A stretch of 64,000 bases of DNA from Paenibacillus sp. G2S3 (lineage in GTDB: Bacteria; Bacillota; Bacilli; Paenibacillales; Paenibacillaceae): assembly GCF_030123105.1 (NCBI RefSeq), contig NZ_CP126095.1, positions 2,914,001-2,978,000 of the forward strand, given 5' to 3'. The translations under genes and the position numbers were made by a program. This document shows, piece after piece, positions 7,724 to 16,064 of the stretch. Below the pieces are notes generated by a model. That model was not told the DNA's origin and ran no database searches. It saw nothing but the letters and a program-made list of their open reading frames with translations. The number at the start of each line of letters is the position of its first letter. The stretch's first letter is position 1.

Positions 7724-9010
7724 TTACAGCGTACGATGAATGACCTGATCACGTCTAGGTCCCACAGAAACAGTAGAAATACGTATTCCAATAGACGTTT
7801 CGATAAAATCTACATAACTTTTAGCTTGCTCTGGCAGATCGTCAAAGTTGGTGATATGCGAGATATCATAGTTCCAGCCAGATAAATGCGTTATTATCGG
7901 TTTTGCTTTGTTCAGCTTACTTGTTGCTGGAAACTTGTCGGTGATTTCCCCATTTTCAAGTTCATAGGCAACGCAAACCGGAATCTCATTTAAATAACCA
8001 AGAACATCCAGATTGGTCAGCACAACCTCCGTTGCACCTTGCATCAGGCAACCATAACGTGTAGCTACTGCATCAAACCAACCCATACGTCTAGGACGAC
8101 CTGTTGTCGCTCCAAATTCCCCAGCATCGCCACCTCGTGTGCGAAGTTCATCCGCTACAGGGCCTTCTAATTCAGATACAAAAGGTCCGGCACCAACACA
8201 ACTGGAATATGCCTTCGTTACAGCGATAACATTCGTGATGGCAGCCGCTGGAAGACCCGCGCCGACAGGTGCGTATCCGGCAAGTGTCGATGAGGAGGTA
8301 GAGTAAGGATATATACCGTGATCAGGATCACGCAGAGCGCCTAATTGCCCTTCAAGCAGAATTGTTTCTCCTTTTCCATAAGCCTCTTGCAGTATTTCTG
8401 TTGTGTTGGCTACGTATGGTGCCAATTGTGCAGCTTCTTTTTGTAACTGAGCCATTAATTCCGAAACTTGGATAGGGGCTTTCTTATATAAATGCTCCAG
8501 TAATACATTTTTTGAAGCAAGTAATTGTTCGAGACGTTTCTCAAGTCGGGCAGGATCAAACAAATCCGCTACTTGTATCCCGAGCTTCGCATATTTATCC
8601 GCGTAGAATGGCGCTATCCCCCGTTTGGTTGAACCGAACCCTTGTGACCCAAGTCGTTCCTCTTCCAGCTCATCAAACAAACGATGGATCGAGAGTACGA
8701 TTTGAGCGCGCTCCGATACGAACAACTTCGGCTTTGGAACCCCTCTATCTGCTAACGCTTGTAATTCCTTTACTAATACTTCTGTATCAAGAGCTGTTCC
8801 TGGTCCAATAATGTTTGTAACTGATGGGTAAAATACACCAGAAGGCAGCATATGAAGTGAGAATTTTCCATACTGGTTAATGATGGTATGACCAGCGTTA
8901 CTTCCACCTTGAAAACGAACTACATAAGAGGCTTGAGCGGCTAGTACATCTGTCATTTTTCCTTTGCCTTCGTCTCCCCAGTTAGCTCCTACAATTGCGA
9001 TTACGGTCAC
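7724..9010 (-). CDS. purA: Adenylosuccinate synthetase paralogue, divergent type
   Basis: GTP-dependent ligase joining IMP and aspartate in AMP synthesis. The 428 residues carry the P-loop GANWGDEGKGK, NAGHTI, TTGRPRRMGWFD and the C-terminal VGPRRDQ. Several normally conserved stretches differ: QGFGSTKRGIAPFYADKY where classical PurA has GTTKKGIGPAYMDK, and EGQLGALRDPDHGIYPY where EGAQG is usual. I chose GTG 9010 because GGGAGG lies just upstream of it; the TTG at 9025 would put that site inside the gene. It stands alone rather than in a pur operon and faces a LysR gene, so it may be a regulated second copy. Confidence 0.85.
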   Translation of the reverse strand: MTVIAIVGANWGDEGKGKMTDVLAAQASYVVRFQGGSNAGHTIINQYGKFSLHMLPSGVFYPSVTNIIGPGTALDTEVLVKELQALADRGVPKPKLFVSERAQIVLSIHRLFDELEEERLGSQGFGSTKRGIAPFYADKYAKLGIQVADLFDPARLEKRLEQLLASKNVLLEHLYKKAPIQVSELMAQLQKEAAQLAPYVANTTEILQEAYGKGETILLEGQLGALRDPDHGIYPYSTSSSTLAGYAPVGAGLPAAAITNVIAVTKAYSSCVGAGPFVSELEGPVADELRTRGGDAGEFGATTGRPRRMGWFDAVATRYGCLMQGATEVVLTNLDVLGYLNEIPVCVAYELENGEITDKFPATSKLNKAKPIITHLSGWNYDISHITNFDDLPEQAKSYVDFIETSIGIRISTVSVGPRRDQVIHRTL

Positions 9011-9052
9011 GCGATTACCTCCCAAGCTTGTGATTGGCTACAGGTCTAAGTA

Positions 9053-9072
9053 TAATGCTAGATAGAGCATTA
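9053..9072. promoter_or_regulatory. Inverted repeat in the purA-like/lysR intergenic region
   Basis: TAATGCT (9053-9059) and AGCATTA (9066-9072) form a perfect dyad with a 6-base centre. It contains the T-N11-A pattern favoured by LysR-type regulators and lies between the two divergent starts. A binding site for the adjacent LysR protein is a reasonable inference. Confidence 0.55.
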
Positions 9073-9117
9073 GAAAAATTGATATACGTAATATCTATTA
9101 TAAGGTGAGGTAATGAC

Positions 9118-10002
9118 GTGGGGATGGACATCAACTTGGAATGGTATCGCTCTTTTTATTGGGTAGCGCAAACAGGCAGCTTAACTGCGGCAGCAGAACG
9201 ACTGAATATAACACAACCGGCAGTGAGTCATACGATTAAGCAATTGGAAGAAAAGATGGGCGGACCCTTATTTTTTCGTACCTCTAGAGGGGTGGATCTA
9301 ACGACAGAAGGCAAAGTACTGCTGCGGTTCATTGAGCAAGCCTTTCAGAATGTGGAGATGGGTGAACGAGCGATTGCCGAAATGAACAATTTAAATAGCG
9401 GGGAGATTCATATTGGTGCTAGTGATACTCTCTGCAAATATTACTTGTTGTCTTATCTCGAACAATATCATGAGCAATTCCCCAATGTCCGTATTCATAT
9501 TACGAATCGAACAACACCAGAGACACTTGCGCTTCTAAAAGAAGGGAAAATTGATTTCGGTATCGTTAGCTTACCGGCATCTGACAAACAGATTGAATTT
9601 CGTAAGAGTACAAGGCTTCAAGATTGTCTTGTCGGTGGCAAGGGCTTCCGTCATTTGGCGGACAAGACAATGCCGCTTTCAGACATCAAGCAGTACCCCT
9701 TGTTGTTTCTAGAGCAAGGAGGCAGCACAAGAAAGTATATAGATGGGTTTCTTGCCTCCAATCATGTGACGATAACACCAGAGTTTGAATTAGGCAGTGT
9801 AGATCTTCTTGTTCAGTTCGCTTTGCGTGGCTTTGGTCTTGCTTTTGTTATTCGTGATTATGTTACGGAAGAATTAAAGAGTGGAGAACTTGTAGAAATC
9901 CCTTTAGATCCGCCGTTTCCAGAGCGTAACATTGGAATTGCGACTCTTCGAGGAGTTCCACTCTCTGCTGCTTCAAAGTCCTTTCTAACCTTATTGGACT
10001 AA
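9118..10002 (+). CDS. LysR family transcriptional regulator
   Basis: 294 residues. The N-terminal winged helix-turn-helix spans about residues 5-65 (FYWVAQTGSLTAAAERLNITQPAVSHTI), and the effector-binding domain with GEIHIGASDT begins near 95. GTG 9118 has AAGGTGAGG (9102-9110) seven bases upstream; ATG 9124 is an alternative. It is divergent from the purA-like gene with a dyad between them, so autoregulation and control of that gene are likely. It could also act on the oxidoreductase 45 bases downstream. The effector is unknown. Confidence 0.9.
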   Translation: MGMDINLEWYRSFYWVAQTGSLTAAAERLNITQPAVSHTIKQLEEKMGGPLFFRTSRGVDLTTEGKVLLRFIEQAFQNVEMGERAIAEMNNLNSGEIHIGASDTLCKYYLLSYLEQYHEQFPNVRIHITNRTTPETLALLKEGKIDFGIVSLPASDKQIEFRKSTRLQDCLVGGKGFRHLADKTMPLSDIKQYPLLFLEQGGSTRKYIDGFLASNHVTITPEFELGSVDLLVQFALRGFGLAFVIRDYVTEELKSGELVEIPLDPPFPERNIGIATLRGVPLSAASKSFLTLLD

Positions 10003-10047
10003 ATTAAATCGGGTGAAGGATCATTCACATAAGGAGGAGGCTAGGCT

Positions 10048-11289
10048 ATGAGCGGTATGCTTGGTCGGCTACGCAAGGGATACGGGAAAAAACTGCGGAC
10101 ACTACATACCTGGAACGGCTGGATCGTCGTGATATTGGCCTTGACGGGGCTAGTGCTAGTAGGTGGTTTTTGGCGAGGTTTCCTTGGTGAAGGCAGGGTA
10201 TGGATTAAAGGTCTGCATATTGTGGTAGGAATCGCATCTATCCTTCCAGTGATCTATTATCTTCTATTGGCAAGTAAACATTGGAAACAGCTAAAGGAGA
10301 AGCCTTGGCAGCGGTTCAATGTACTTGTCGTGCTTTTCCTCTTACTTGGCTGGTTCATTTCGGGCGTGTTGTTATGGCAGTTCCGTAGAGTTGGACCGCA
10401 AGTATCTAATCTTGCTTTGGTCGTTCATGATGTCCTGACATGGGCTGGTCTGCCTTACATTATCTATCACTCACTGACTCGTGTGAAGTGGCTGAAGGAG
10501 CCGAATCGTCGGACTATCAAGAGCGGGAGTGAGTTGAGTAGCAATTCAACATATCAAGATACACCTCAGCCAGTCTATACACGTAGAGCTTTCATTCGAG
10601 GGACGATCGGTGTAGGGCTTGCCCTTACAATCGGACCCTCATTTGTAAAATGGCTAGGCAGCTCGATTGGAAACATCGGTGGCAGCGAAACGATCGATAA
10701 ATTAATCGAGAATGACCGCAATCAGCTGTTGCCAGCACCGCAGCCACTGGCGGCATCGTCACCGCCTCTTGGAGGTGGGTCGCAGGGTCAATTCCGTGTT
10801 TATACTGTAACCCCTATTCCTGAGTTCACGAACGATAATTGGTCCTTTAAGTTGGATGGTCTTGTTGATCAGAGCTTTACATGGAATTGGGAGCAATTCG
10901 TTCAATTGCAACGGACGGTTCAAGTGAGTGATTTTCACTGCGTGACAGGTTGGTCTGTCTACAAGAATACCTGGGAAGGCATCAAGCTGAAGGATCTTCT
11001 ACAACAGGCTGGTGTGAAGTCCACAGCAAAAACGGTGAAGTTCTACTCTGGGGATGGAGTATATACAGATACTCTTACGCTGGAGCAGGCGGATATGGAC
11101 GATGTTATGGTCGCGGTGATGCATGATGGGAAACCGATTCCGAGCGATCTCGGTGGACCGGTTCGGCTAATTGTCCCCAAAATGTTCGCTTACAAGTCAG
11201 TAAAGTGGCTGAACCGGATTGAACTGATCGAGGGAGAGCATACAGGATATTGGGAGCAGCGTGGCTATTCGAATGATGCTTGGGTATAA
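10048..11289 (+). CDS. Membrane-anchored molybdopterin oxidoreductase (cytochrome b-like domain fused to a sulfite oxidase-type domain)
   Basis: 413 residues. The first 155 hold four membrane helices with paired His positions (RTLHTWNG, GLHIVVG, VVHDVLTW, IYHSLTR), like a di-haem cytochrome b. An RRAFIRGTIGVG segment follows, resembling a Tat-type twin-arginine helix. Residues about 245-413 are an Oxidored_molyb domain with the Moco-ligating Cys298 in FHCVTGWS and the end WEQRGYSNDAW. This joins in one chain what MsrP and MsrQ do as two proteins. It probably moves electrons between the membrane pool and an extracytoplasmic substrate, which is unknown. The start has AAGGAGGAGG upstream. Confidence 0.82.
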   Translation: MSGMLGRLRKGYGKKLRTLHTWNGWIVVILALTGLVLVGGFWRGFLGEGRVWIKGLHIVVGIASILPVIYYLLLASKHWKQLKEKPWQRFNVLVVLFLLLGWFISGVLLWQFRRVGPQVSNLALVVHDVLTWAGLPYIIYHSLTRVKWLKEPNRRTIKSGSELSSNSTYQDTPQPVYTRRAFIRGTIGVGLALTIGPSFVKWLGSSIGNIGGSETIDKLIENDRNQLLPAPQPLAASSPPLGGGSQGQFRVYTVTPIPEFTNDNWSFKLDGLVDQSFTWNWEQFVQLQRTVQVSDFHCVTGWSVYKNTWEGIKLKDLLQQAGVKSTAKTVKFYSGDGVYTDTLTLEQADMDDVMVAVMHDGKPIPSDLGGPVRLIVPKMFAYKSVKWLNRIELIEGEHTGYWEQRGYSNDAWV

Positions 11290-11301
11290 ATGAGTTTACT
11301 T

Positions 11302-11337
11302 AACCTTAATGGGCTTGGGGCCTGTTAAGGTTTTTTT
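11302..11337 (+). terminator. Intrinsic terminator after the oxidoreductase
   Basis: AACCTTAA-GGGC near 11302-11314 pairs with GGCC-TTAAGGTT, followed by a T7 tract. Confidence 0.88.
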
Positions 11338-11515
11338 GCGATTACGGACGTAATCACAGAAATACTTCCATATATATAGAAGTGAATCAACGAGAGGTCA
11401 GAGATCTTCTGCGGAAAATTAGTTTTTTTGTAAATAAAAGGAGTATAGCGTATGGGTTTCTGATAAAATAAAGCAAATGAAGGAAAAAGTTACCGGATCG
11501 GTTAAGGAGGTGTGT

Positions 11516-12262
11516 ATGTTGAACGGTGCGAGATCCGTAAAGCTATTAGGGCTTATCGTTGGCGTGGTGTTAGTGAATATTATGGTTTTGTCACCAGGGT
11601 TACTAGGGGTCGAAATTGGGGGAGTAAGCGTTCTAGAGACTTCCTTTGGTGTGACATTAGTAGTGATCAGTCTTCTTGTTGTTCTTTATGGAAGTTATAG
11701 TTTGCTGTTTAAAGCTTCGGTGGTTCCACCTGTAAAAGAGATAAAGACGCATGAGGATTATATAGCAGCGCTCACGCAATACAGAAATATAAAGGTGCTG
11801 AAGAAGGACATTACGCTGGCTTTGGATCAGATCACTCGGATGGAGAAGAAGAAAAATACGTTAGTGGATGTCCTAAGTCAGCGATTCGAGCAATCAGAGC
11901 TAAGCTTCAAGAAATTTGCTGCGGTCAGTTATGAAGTAGAGAAGCTTTTCTATCTGAATATCAGAGGAATACTTAGTAAGTTAAGTGTTTTTGACGCTTC
12001 GGAATTCTCCCTTTTTGCCAGTCAGCAGAGACCTGCGCAGTTCTCGGATAAATTGGTGCAGAAAAAAACAGCGCTATACAATGAATACTTGGCTTATGTA
12101 ACAGGTTATCTCGGTGCAAATGAAGAGATTTTGCTGAAGTTAGATCAATTGCTACTCGAAATATCGTTACTAGACAGCACGAATTATAAAGATGTTGAAG
12201 ATATGCCTTGTATGAAGGAGATCGATGATTTGATCAAACAGACGAAATTCTATAAGCAATGA
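11516..12262 (+). CDS. Membrane protein of a TelA operon (XpaC-like)
   Basis: 248 residues, with two N-terminal membrane helices (about 8-26 and 38-62), then a long mainly helical cytoplasmic part. The ATG at 11516 has a near-perfect TTAAGGAGGTG just upstream. Upstream there is another strong start: AAAAGGAG then ATG at 11452, which stops after three codons (MGF-stop). Skipping one base there joins the frame of this gene and would give an N-terminus continuing DKIKQMKEKVTGS. This may be a frameshifted older start. Position beside a TelA homologue recalls B. subtilis xpaC-yaaN; the sequence resemblance to XpaC is only suggestive. Confidence 0.65.
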   Translation: MLNGARSVKLLGLIVGVVLVNIMVLSPGLLGVEIGGVSVLETSFGVTLVVISLLVVLYGSYSLLFKASVVPPVKEIKTHEDYIAALTQYRNIKVLKKDITLALDQITRMEKKKNTLVDVLSQRFEQSELSFKKFAAVSYEVEKLFYLNIRGILSKLSVFDASEFSLFASQQRPAQFSDKLVQKKTALYNEYLAYVTGYLGANEEILLKLDQLLLEISLLDSTNYKDVEDMPCMKEIDDLIKQTKFYKQ

Positions 12263-12275
12263 AAGGAAGATGCGA

Positions 12276-13964
12276 ATGGCTAGGAAAGGGAGAACATTTT
12301 TAGTCCTCGGGATTATAACAGTGATCGTTTTTGCACTCGTATACTTTGGGATCAGCTTAACATCTAATTTAGGTAAAACCACTACTGAGGTTTCATCAGA
12401 AGATGCAGGAAAGCGGCTGGAAAAACTTTATAAAAAAATTAACGTAAATATCGCGGAGCAAGTTAAAGGACAAATCGACCTTGATCCTGTTGCGATTGGC
12501 GACTCCTTGCCGGATATTTCAAAATTTCCTATATCAGTGACCAATACAACGGATAGCTTTGTCGAAATCTTCTCATCTACAGAGAAATCTGGAACGGGGA
12601 ATGATGGATGGCTCAATGAAGTGGCGACAGATTTTAATAATTCCAATATAGAGGTTAATGGAGTTCCCGTTTCAGTTAAAATCCGTAATATTGCTTCAGG
12701 TACAGCGACGGATTACATAAGGTCTGGAAAGTATATACCAGATGCGTTTACACCATCCAATGAGTTATGGGGCGAGATGGTAAAAGCGAACGGCATCAGC
12801 ACGCAGCTTATAACCAATCGTCTTATAGGTAATGTAGCCGGTATTGTTACGAATAAAACGAAATATGATGAGTTAGTAGAGAAATATGGTTCTTTAAACG
12901 TGAAGACGATTACAGATGCGATAGCGAATAATGAATTATCTATGGGTTACACAGATCCTTTTGCCAGCTCAACAGGTTTGAACTTTCTTGTGACTGCACT
13001 TGGGACGTTTGACAGCTCTGATTTGCTGGGAGAACAAGCGGTTCAGGGCTTTGAGAAATTCCAAGCGAATGTACCTTTTATCGCCTCGACGACTTTACAA
13101 ATGCGTGATGCGGCTAAAACTGGGAAGCTGGATGCTTTTGTTTTAGAGTACCAAATTTACGCAAATGCCCCAGAGCTAAAGGGGAGCTATGTATTTACTC
13201 CTTTTGGTGTAAGGCATGACAGCCCCCTTTACGCATTAGGTGATCTACCACAAGAGAAGCTGGACATTATTAAGAAATTCGCGGAGTTTGTTGAACAGGA
13301 TAAATATCAGCGTTTGGGTGAAGAAAAAGGTTTTAACGGACTGAATGATTATCATTCGGAGGTTAATCCAGTGGATGGTAGTCTTTTAACCTCGGCACAA
13401 AAGCTGTGGAAGGAGAAGAAAAACGGAAATAAACCCATTGCGGCAGTATTTGTAGCCGATGTCTCAGGTAGCATGAACGGGGAGCCTTTAAATCGCTTAA
13501 AGCAATCATTATTAACAGGACAGAAGTACTTGGGCAAAGATAATAGTATTGGTTTTGTTTCCTACTCCGACAACGTTACGATAAACCTTCCTATTGGTAA
13601 ATATGACACGAATCAGCAGTCAATGTTTGTTGGGGCGATAGATAGTCTTCAGGCGAATGGGGGTACAGCTACTTTTGATGGCATTGTAGTTGCACTTAAA
13701 ATGCTTCAAGACGAAATGAAGATTAACCCGGAGCTTAAGCCATTGATCTTTGTGTTAAGTGATGGAGAGACGAATGAAGGTCATTCACTTAATGATATCA
13801 GGGGCTTAATTGAAACCTACAAAATTCCGATTTACACCATTGGGTATAACGCGAATATTAAAGCACTGGAGAGCATTTCAAGTATTAATGAAGCGGCTAA
13901 CATCAACGCGGATACAGACGACGTAGTCTATAAAATCGGAAACCTGCTTAATGTTCAAATGTAA
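12276..13964 (+). CDS. Membrane-anchored substrate-binding and von Willebrand A domain protein
   Basis: 562 residues from ATG 12276, chosen over 12270 because GAAAGGA then sits eight bases away. The N-terminus has one membrane helix (about 8-28). Residues about 80-365 resemble a periplasmic solute-binding fold (VEIFSSTEKSGTG, VNGVPVSVKIRNI). Residues about 388-560 are a VWA domain with a complete metal site: DVSGSMN (Asp395), GGTAT and LSDGETNEG. It most likely displays the VWA domain outside the membrane. In TelA operons such proteins are thought to support envelope or stress complexes; the exact role is unknown. Confidence 0.85.
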   Translation: MARKGRTFLVLGIITVIVFALVYFGISLTSNLGKTTTEVSSEDAGKRLEKLYKKINVNIAEQVKGQIDLDPVAIGDSLPDISKFPISVTNTTDSFVEIFSSTEKSGTGNDGWLNEVATDFNNSNIEVNGVPVSVKIRNIASGTATDYIRSGKYIPDAFTPSNELWGEMVKANGISTQLITNRLIGNVAGIVTNKTKYDELVEKYGSLNVKTITDAIANNELSMGYTDPFASSTGLNFLVTALGTFDSSDLLGEQAVQGFEKFQANVPFIASTTLQMRDAAKTGKLDAFVLEYQIYANAPELKGSYVFTPFGVRHDSPLYALGDLPQEKLDIIKKFAEFVEQDKYQRLGEEKGFNGLNDYHSEVNPVDGSLLTSAQKLWKEKKNGNKPIAAVFVADVSGSMNGEPLNRLKQSLLTGQKYLGKDNSIGFVSYSDNVTINLPIGKYDTNQQSMFVGAIDSLQANGGTATFDGIVVALKMLQDEMKINPELKPLIFVLSDGETNEGHSLNDIRGLIETYKIPIYTIGYNANIKALESISSINEAANINADTDDVVYKIGNLLNVQM

Positions 13965-13988
13965 GTTACAACTTTTAGGAGGGGTTCT

Positions 13989-15128
13989 ATGTCTTTTACG
14001 ATGGAAGTGGTAAGTCCGGAGAAATTGAAATCAGCGATTGAAGAACAGGTTAAACCTGAGCCACAGGAAGTAACGCAACTGAAGGAAATGGCGATAAGCA
14101 ATGTCTCGACGATTTTGGAGCTGGATTTAGAATCCTTGGAGAAGCGAAAAGAAGTGCTGCAATCCATAGACAGCTTCGGAATGAGCACCATGAGATCGTC
14201 TTCAGACAAGAACTCTCTTTTGCAAGTTTCTGTAGGGAATTTATCAAAAACAGGGGATGAAGGCGGGCAAGTAGCTAAAGGATTAACGGAACTAAACCTC
14301 CAGTTGAAAGATTTAGACCCAAGCGCAGTGGATTTTGCTAAAAGTGGTCTTCTAGGGAAGTTCTTTAACCCATTGCGGAGTTATTTTGCGAAGTATCAAA
14401 AAGCGGATGCTGTGATCTCAGATATTATTATTTCTTTAGATAAAGGTAAAACCGTATTGAAAAACGATAACACTACATTAGAGTTTGAGCAGCAATCGCT
14501 TAGAGAGCTGACTAAAAAGCTGCAGAAAGAGATTCAGCTAGGAATGCTGATGGATCAGGAGATTGAAGCTCAACTAGATGCAGCCAAGCTACGTAATGAG
14601 TCCGAAGAAAGGGTAAAGTTCATAACAGAGGAGGTATTGTTTCCTCTGCGCCAGCGTGTGATGGATCTGCAACAGATGCTGGTAGTGAATCAGCAGGGAA
14701 TTATGGCGATTGAAGTGGTTATACGAAATAATAAAGAGCTAATCAGAGGGGTGGACAGAGCTAGAAATGTTACGGTTTCTGCCCTGAAAATATCCGTTAC
14801 GGTAGCCAGTGCACTCTACAATCAACGAATCGTTCTGAAAAAGATTGAACTCCTAAATCAAACGACCAACACGCTAATAAGCGGCACCTCAAAAATGTTG
14901 AAAGATCAGGGGGCGGCGATCCATAAGCAATCCCTAGAATCTAGCATTTCAGTAGATACATTAAAACAGGCATTCACCGATGTGCTATCCGCTTTAGATT
15001 CAATAAGTACGTATAAGCAGGAAGCTCTTCCTAAGATGCGTGAAACCATTAACCAGTTCAGAGAGCTGGCAGATAGCGGAGAACAGCAGATCGTGCGGCT
15101 CGAGAAGGGAAATAAGCTGGGCTTGTAG
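13989..15128 (+). CDS. Toxic anion resistance protein, TelA family
   Basis: 379 residues, the usual TelA length, almost entirely helical and acidic-basic with no membrane segment. Recognisable features are the early ISNVSTILELDLESLEKRKEVLQSIDSFG, the GLLGKFFNPLRSYFAKYQKA turn and the long C-terminal coiled region. TelA proteins were named for tellurite resistance and are stress proteins associated with the envelope; the mechanism is not settled. It follows the VWA gene by 24 bases with an AGGAGGGG site, completing a three-gene operon. Confidence 0.9.
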   Translation: MSFTMEVVSPEKLKSAIEEQVKPEPQEVTQLKEMAISNVSTILELDLESLEKRKEVLQSIDSFGMSTMRSSSDKNSLLQVSVGNLSKTGDEGGQVAKGLTELNLQLKDLDPSAVDFAKSGLLGKFFNPLRSYFAKYQKADAVISDIIISLDKGKTVLKNDNTTLEFEQQSLRELTKKLQKEIQLGMLMDQEIEAQLDAAKLRNESEERVKFITEEVLFPLRQRVMDLQQMLVVNQQGIMAIEVVIRNNKELIRGVDRARNVTVSALKISVTVASALYNQRIVLKKIELLNQTTNTLISGTSKMLKDQGAAIHKQSLESSISVDTLKQAFTDVLSALDSISTYKQEALPKMRETINQFRELADSGEQQIVRLEKGNKLGL

Positions 15129-15189
15129 CTGTTGTGAGTCTAAACCCATCCTAGCCTTTAGTCTGGTAAGACTCCGGTCCTAAGACTGT

Positions 15190-15238
15190 TTTGAGCCTTC
15201 TCTTTCTCACGTATAATGAGATTAATTGATAACGTGAG
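15190..15238 (+). promoter_or_regulatory. Promoter with a dyad for the sensor-domain gene
   Basis: TTTGAG (15190) and TATAAT (15212-15217) are 16 bases apart. CTCACGT (15206-15212) and ACGTGAG (15232-15238) form an inverted repeat spanning the -10 and the expected transcription start, consistent with a repressor site or a leader hairpin. Confidence 0.55.
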
Positions 15239-15254
15239 AGGAAGGACATAAGAA

Positions 15255-15977
15255 ATGAACGATAAGTTGTATACAATGCCAATCGGAGCGGTAGATTCCA
15301 TGCAGATTCCCTTAGAATCGAAATCACAATCTAAACCCGGCAAACGTCGATCAAGTCCCAAGACCTATCGGAGTATGTTGTATTTTATAATCTCTTTGCC
15401 GATTACGATAGTATATTTCGTGTTTATGGTGACAGGATTAGCATTATCGATTGCTTTAACACCCATTTTCATCGGTATACCCTTGTTTTTCGCAGTAGCT
15501 AAAGGGCTAGATTACATTGTGAAATTTGAGCAAGAGTTAGTAAGATCACTGCTGGATATCCCTAGACCGAGTGAAGAGCGTAGAACGGATATGAAGCAAG
15601 AGGGAGCAGGCTTCCTGCAACGAATGAAGTTAGGTTTTGATGGTGCAAAGTTCGCACGTAACATCATGCTGATTATGGGACGATTCGTATCCAGCATTAT
15701 CTTCTTTTCACTAACGATAACTGTGGTAGCAGCTGCGTTAGGTCTGATTACACTACCTGTGCTTCATCAGATTTTCCTGCAAACGATGGATTTGAACATT
15801 TTGGAGAATAGTGTTTTTGCCTTATTTAATATCGACTGGACTTTATCTCAGCAATACATTTCTTATGTTGTAGCGGGACTCGTCGTTGCTGTGATCGCAA
15901 CATGGGTGATTAAGTCGTTGATGGATGTACAGCGTAGAATGTTGTTTGTATCCTACGAGGAAGAACGTCAGTATTAA
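15255..15977 (+). CDS. Membrane protein with a Sensor-like (PF13796-type) domain
   Basis: 240 residues with a charged cytoplasmic start (about 1-35) and four hydrophobic segments at about 38-60, 65-85, 138-165 and 200-222. The layout of paired helices flanking a short extracytoplasmic loop is that of the putative sensor domain found N-terminal to some histidine kinases. Here it stands alone with no kinase nearby. It has its own promoter and a strong terminator, so it is monocistronic. Function unknown. Confidence 0.65.
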   Translation: MNDKLYTMPIGAVDSMQIPLESKSQSKPGKRRSSPKTYRSMLYFIISLPITIVYFVFMVTGLALSIALTPIFIGIPLFFAVAKGLDYIVKFEQELVRSLLDIPRPSEERRTDMKQEGAGFLQRMKLGFDGAKFARNIMLIMGRFVSSIIFFSLTITVVAAALGLITLPVLHQIFLQTMDLNILENSVFALFNIDWTLSQQYISYVVAGLVVAVIATWVIKSLMDVQRRMLFVSYEEERQY

Positions 15978-16024
15978 ATAGAAAGAAGCGTAGCTCTTGG
16001 AGAGTTACGCTTCTTTCTATTTTT
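15978..16024 (+). terminator. Intrinsic terminator, likely used by both converging genes
   Basis: ATAGAAAGAAGCGTA-CTCT pairs with AGAG-TACGCTTCTTTCTAT around a TGG loop, and ATTTTTATTT follows. It sits directly after the stop of the sensor-domain gene. Confidence 0.9.
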
Positions 16025-16064
16025 ATTTCTATCTTAATGAATTAGTCCATCGCTCAATAGGTTA

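Noticed and set aside
8512..8811. Plus-strand frame inside the purA-like gene
   Set aside because: Antisense shadow of a clear enzyme gene.
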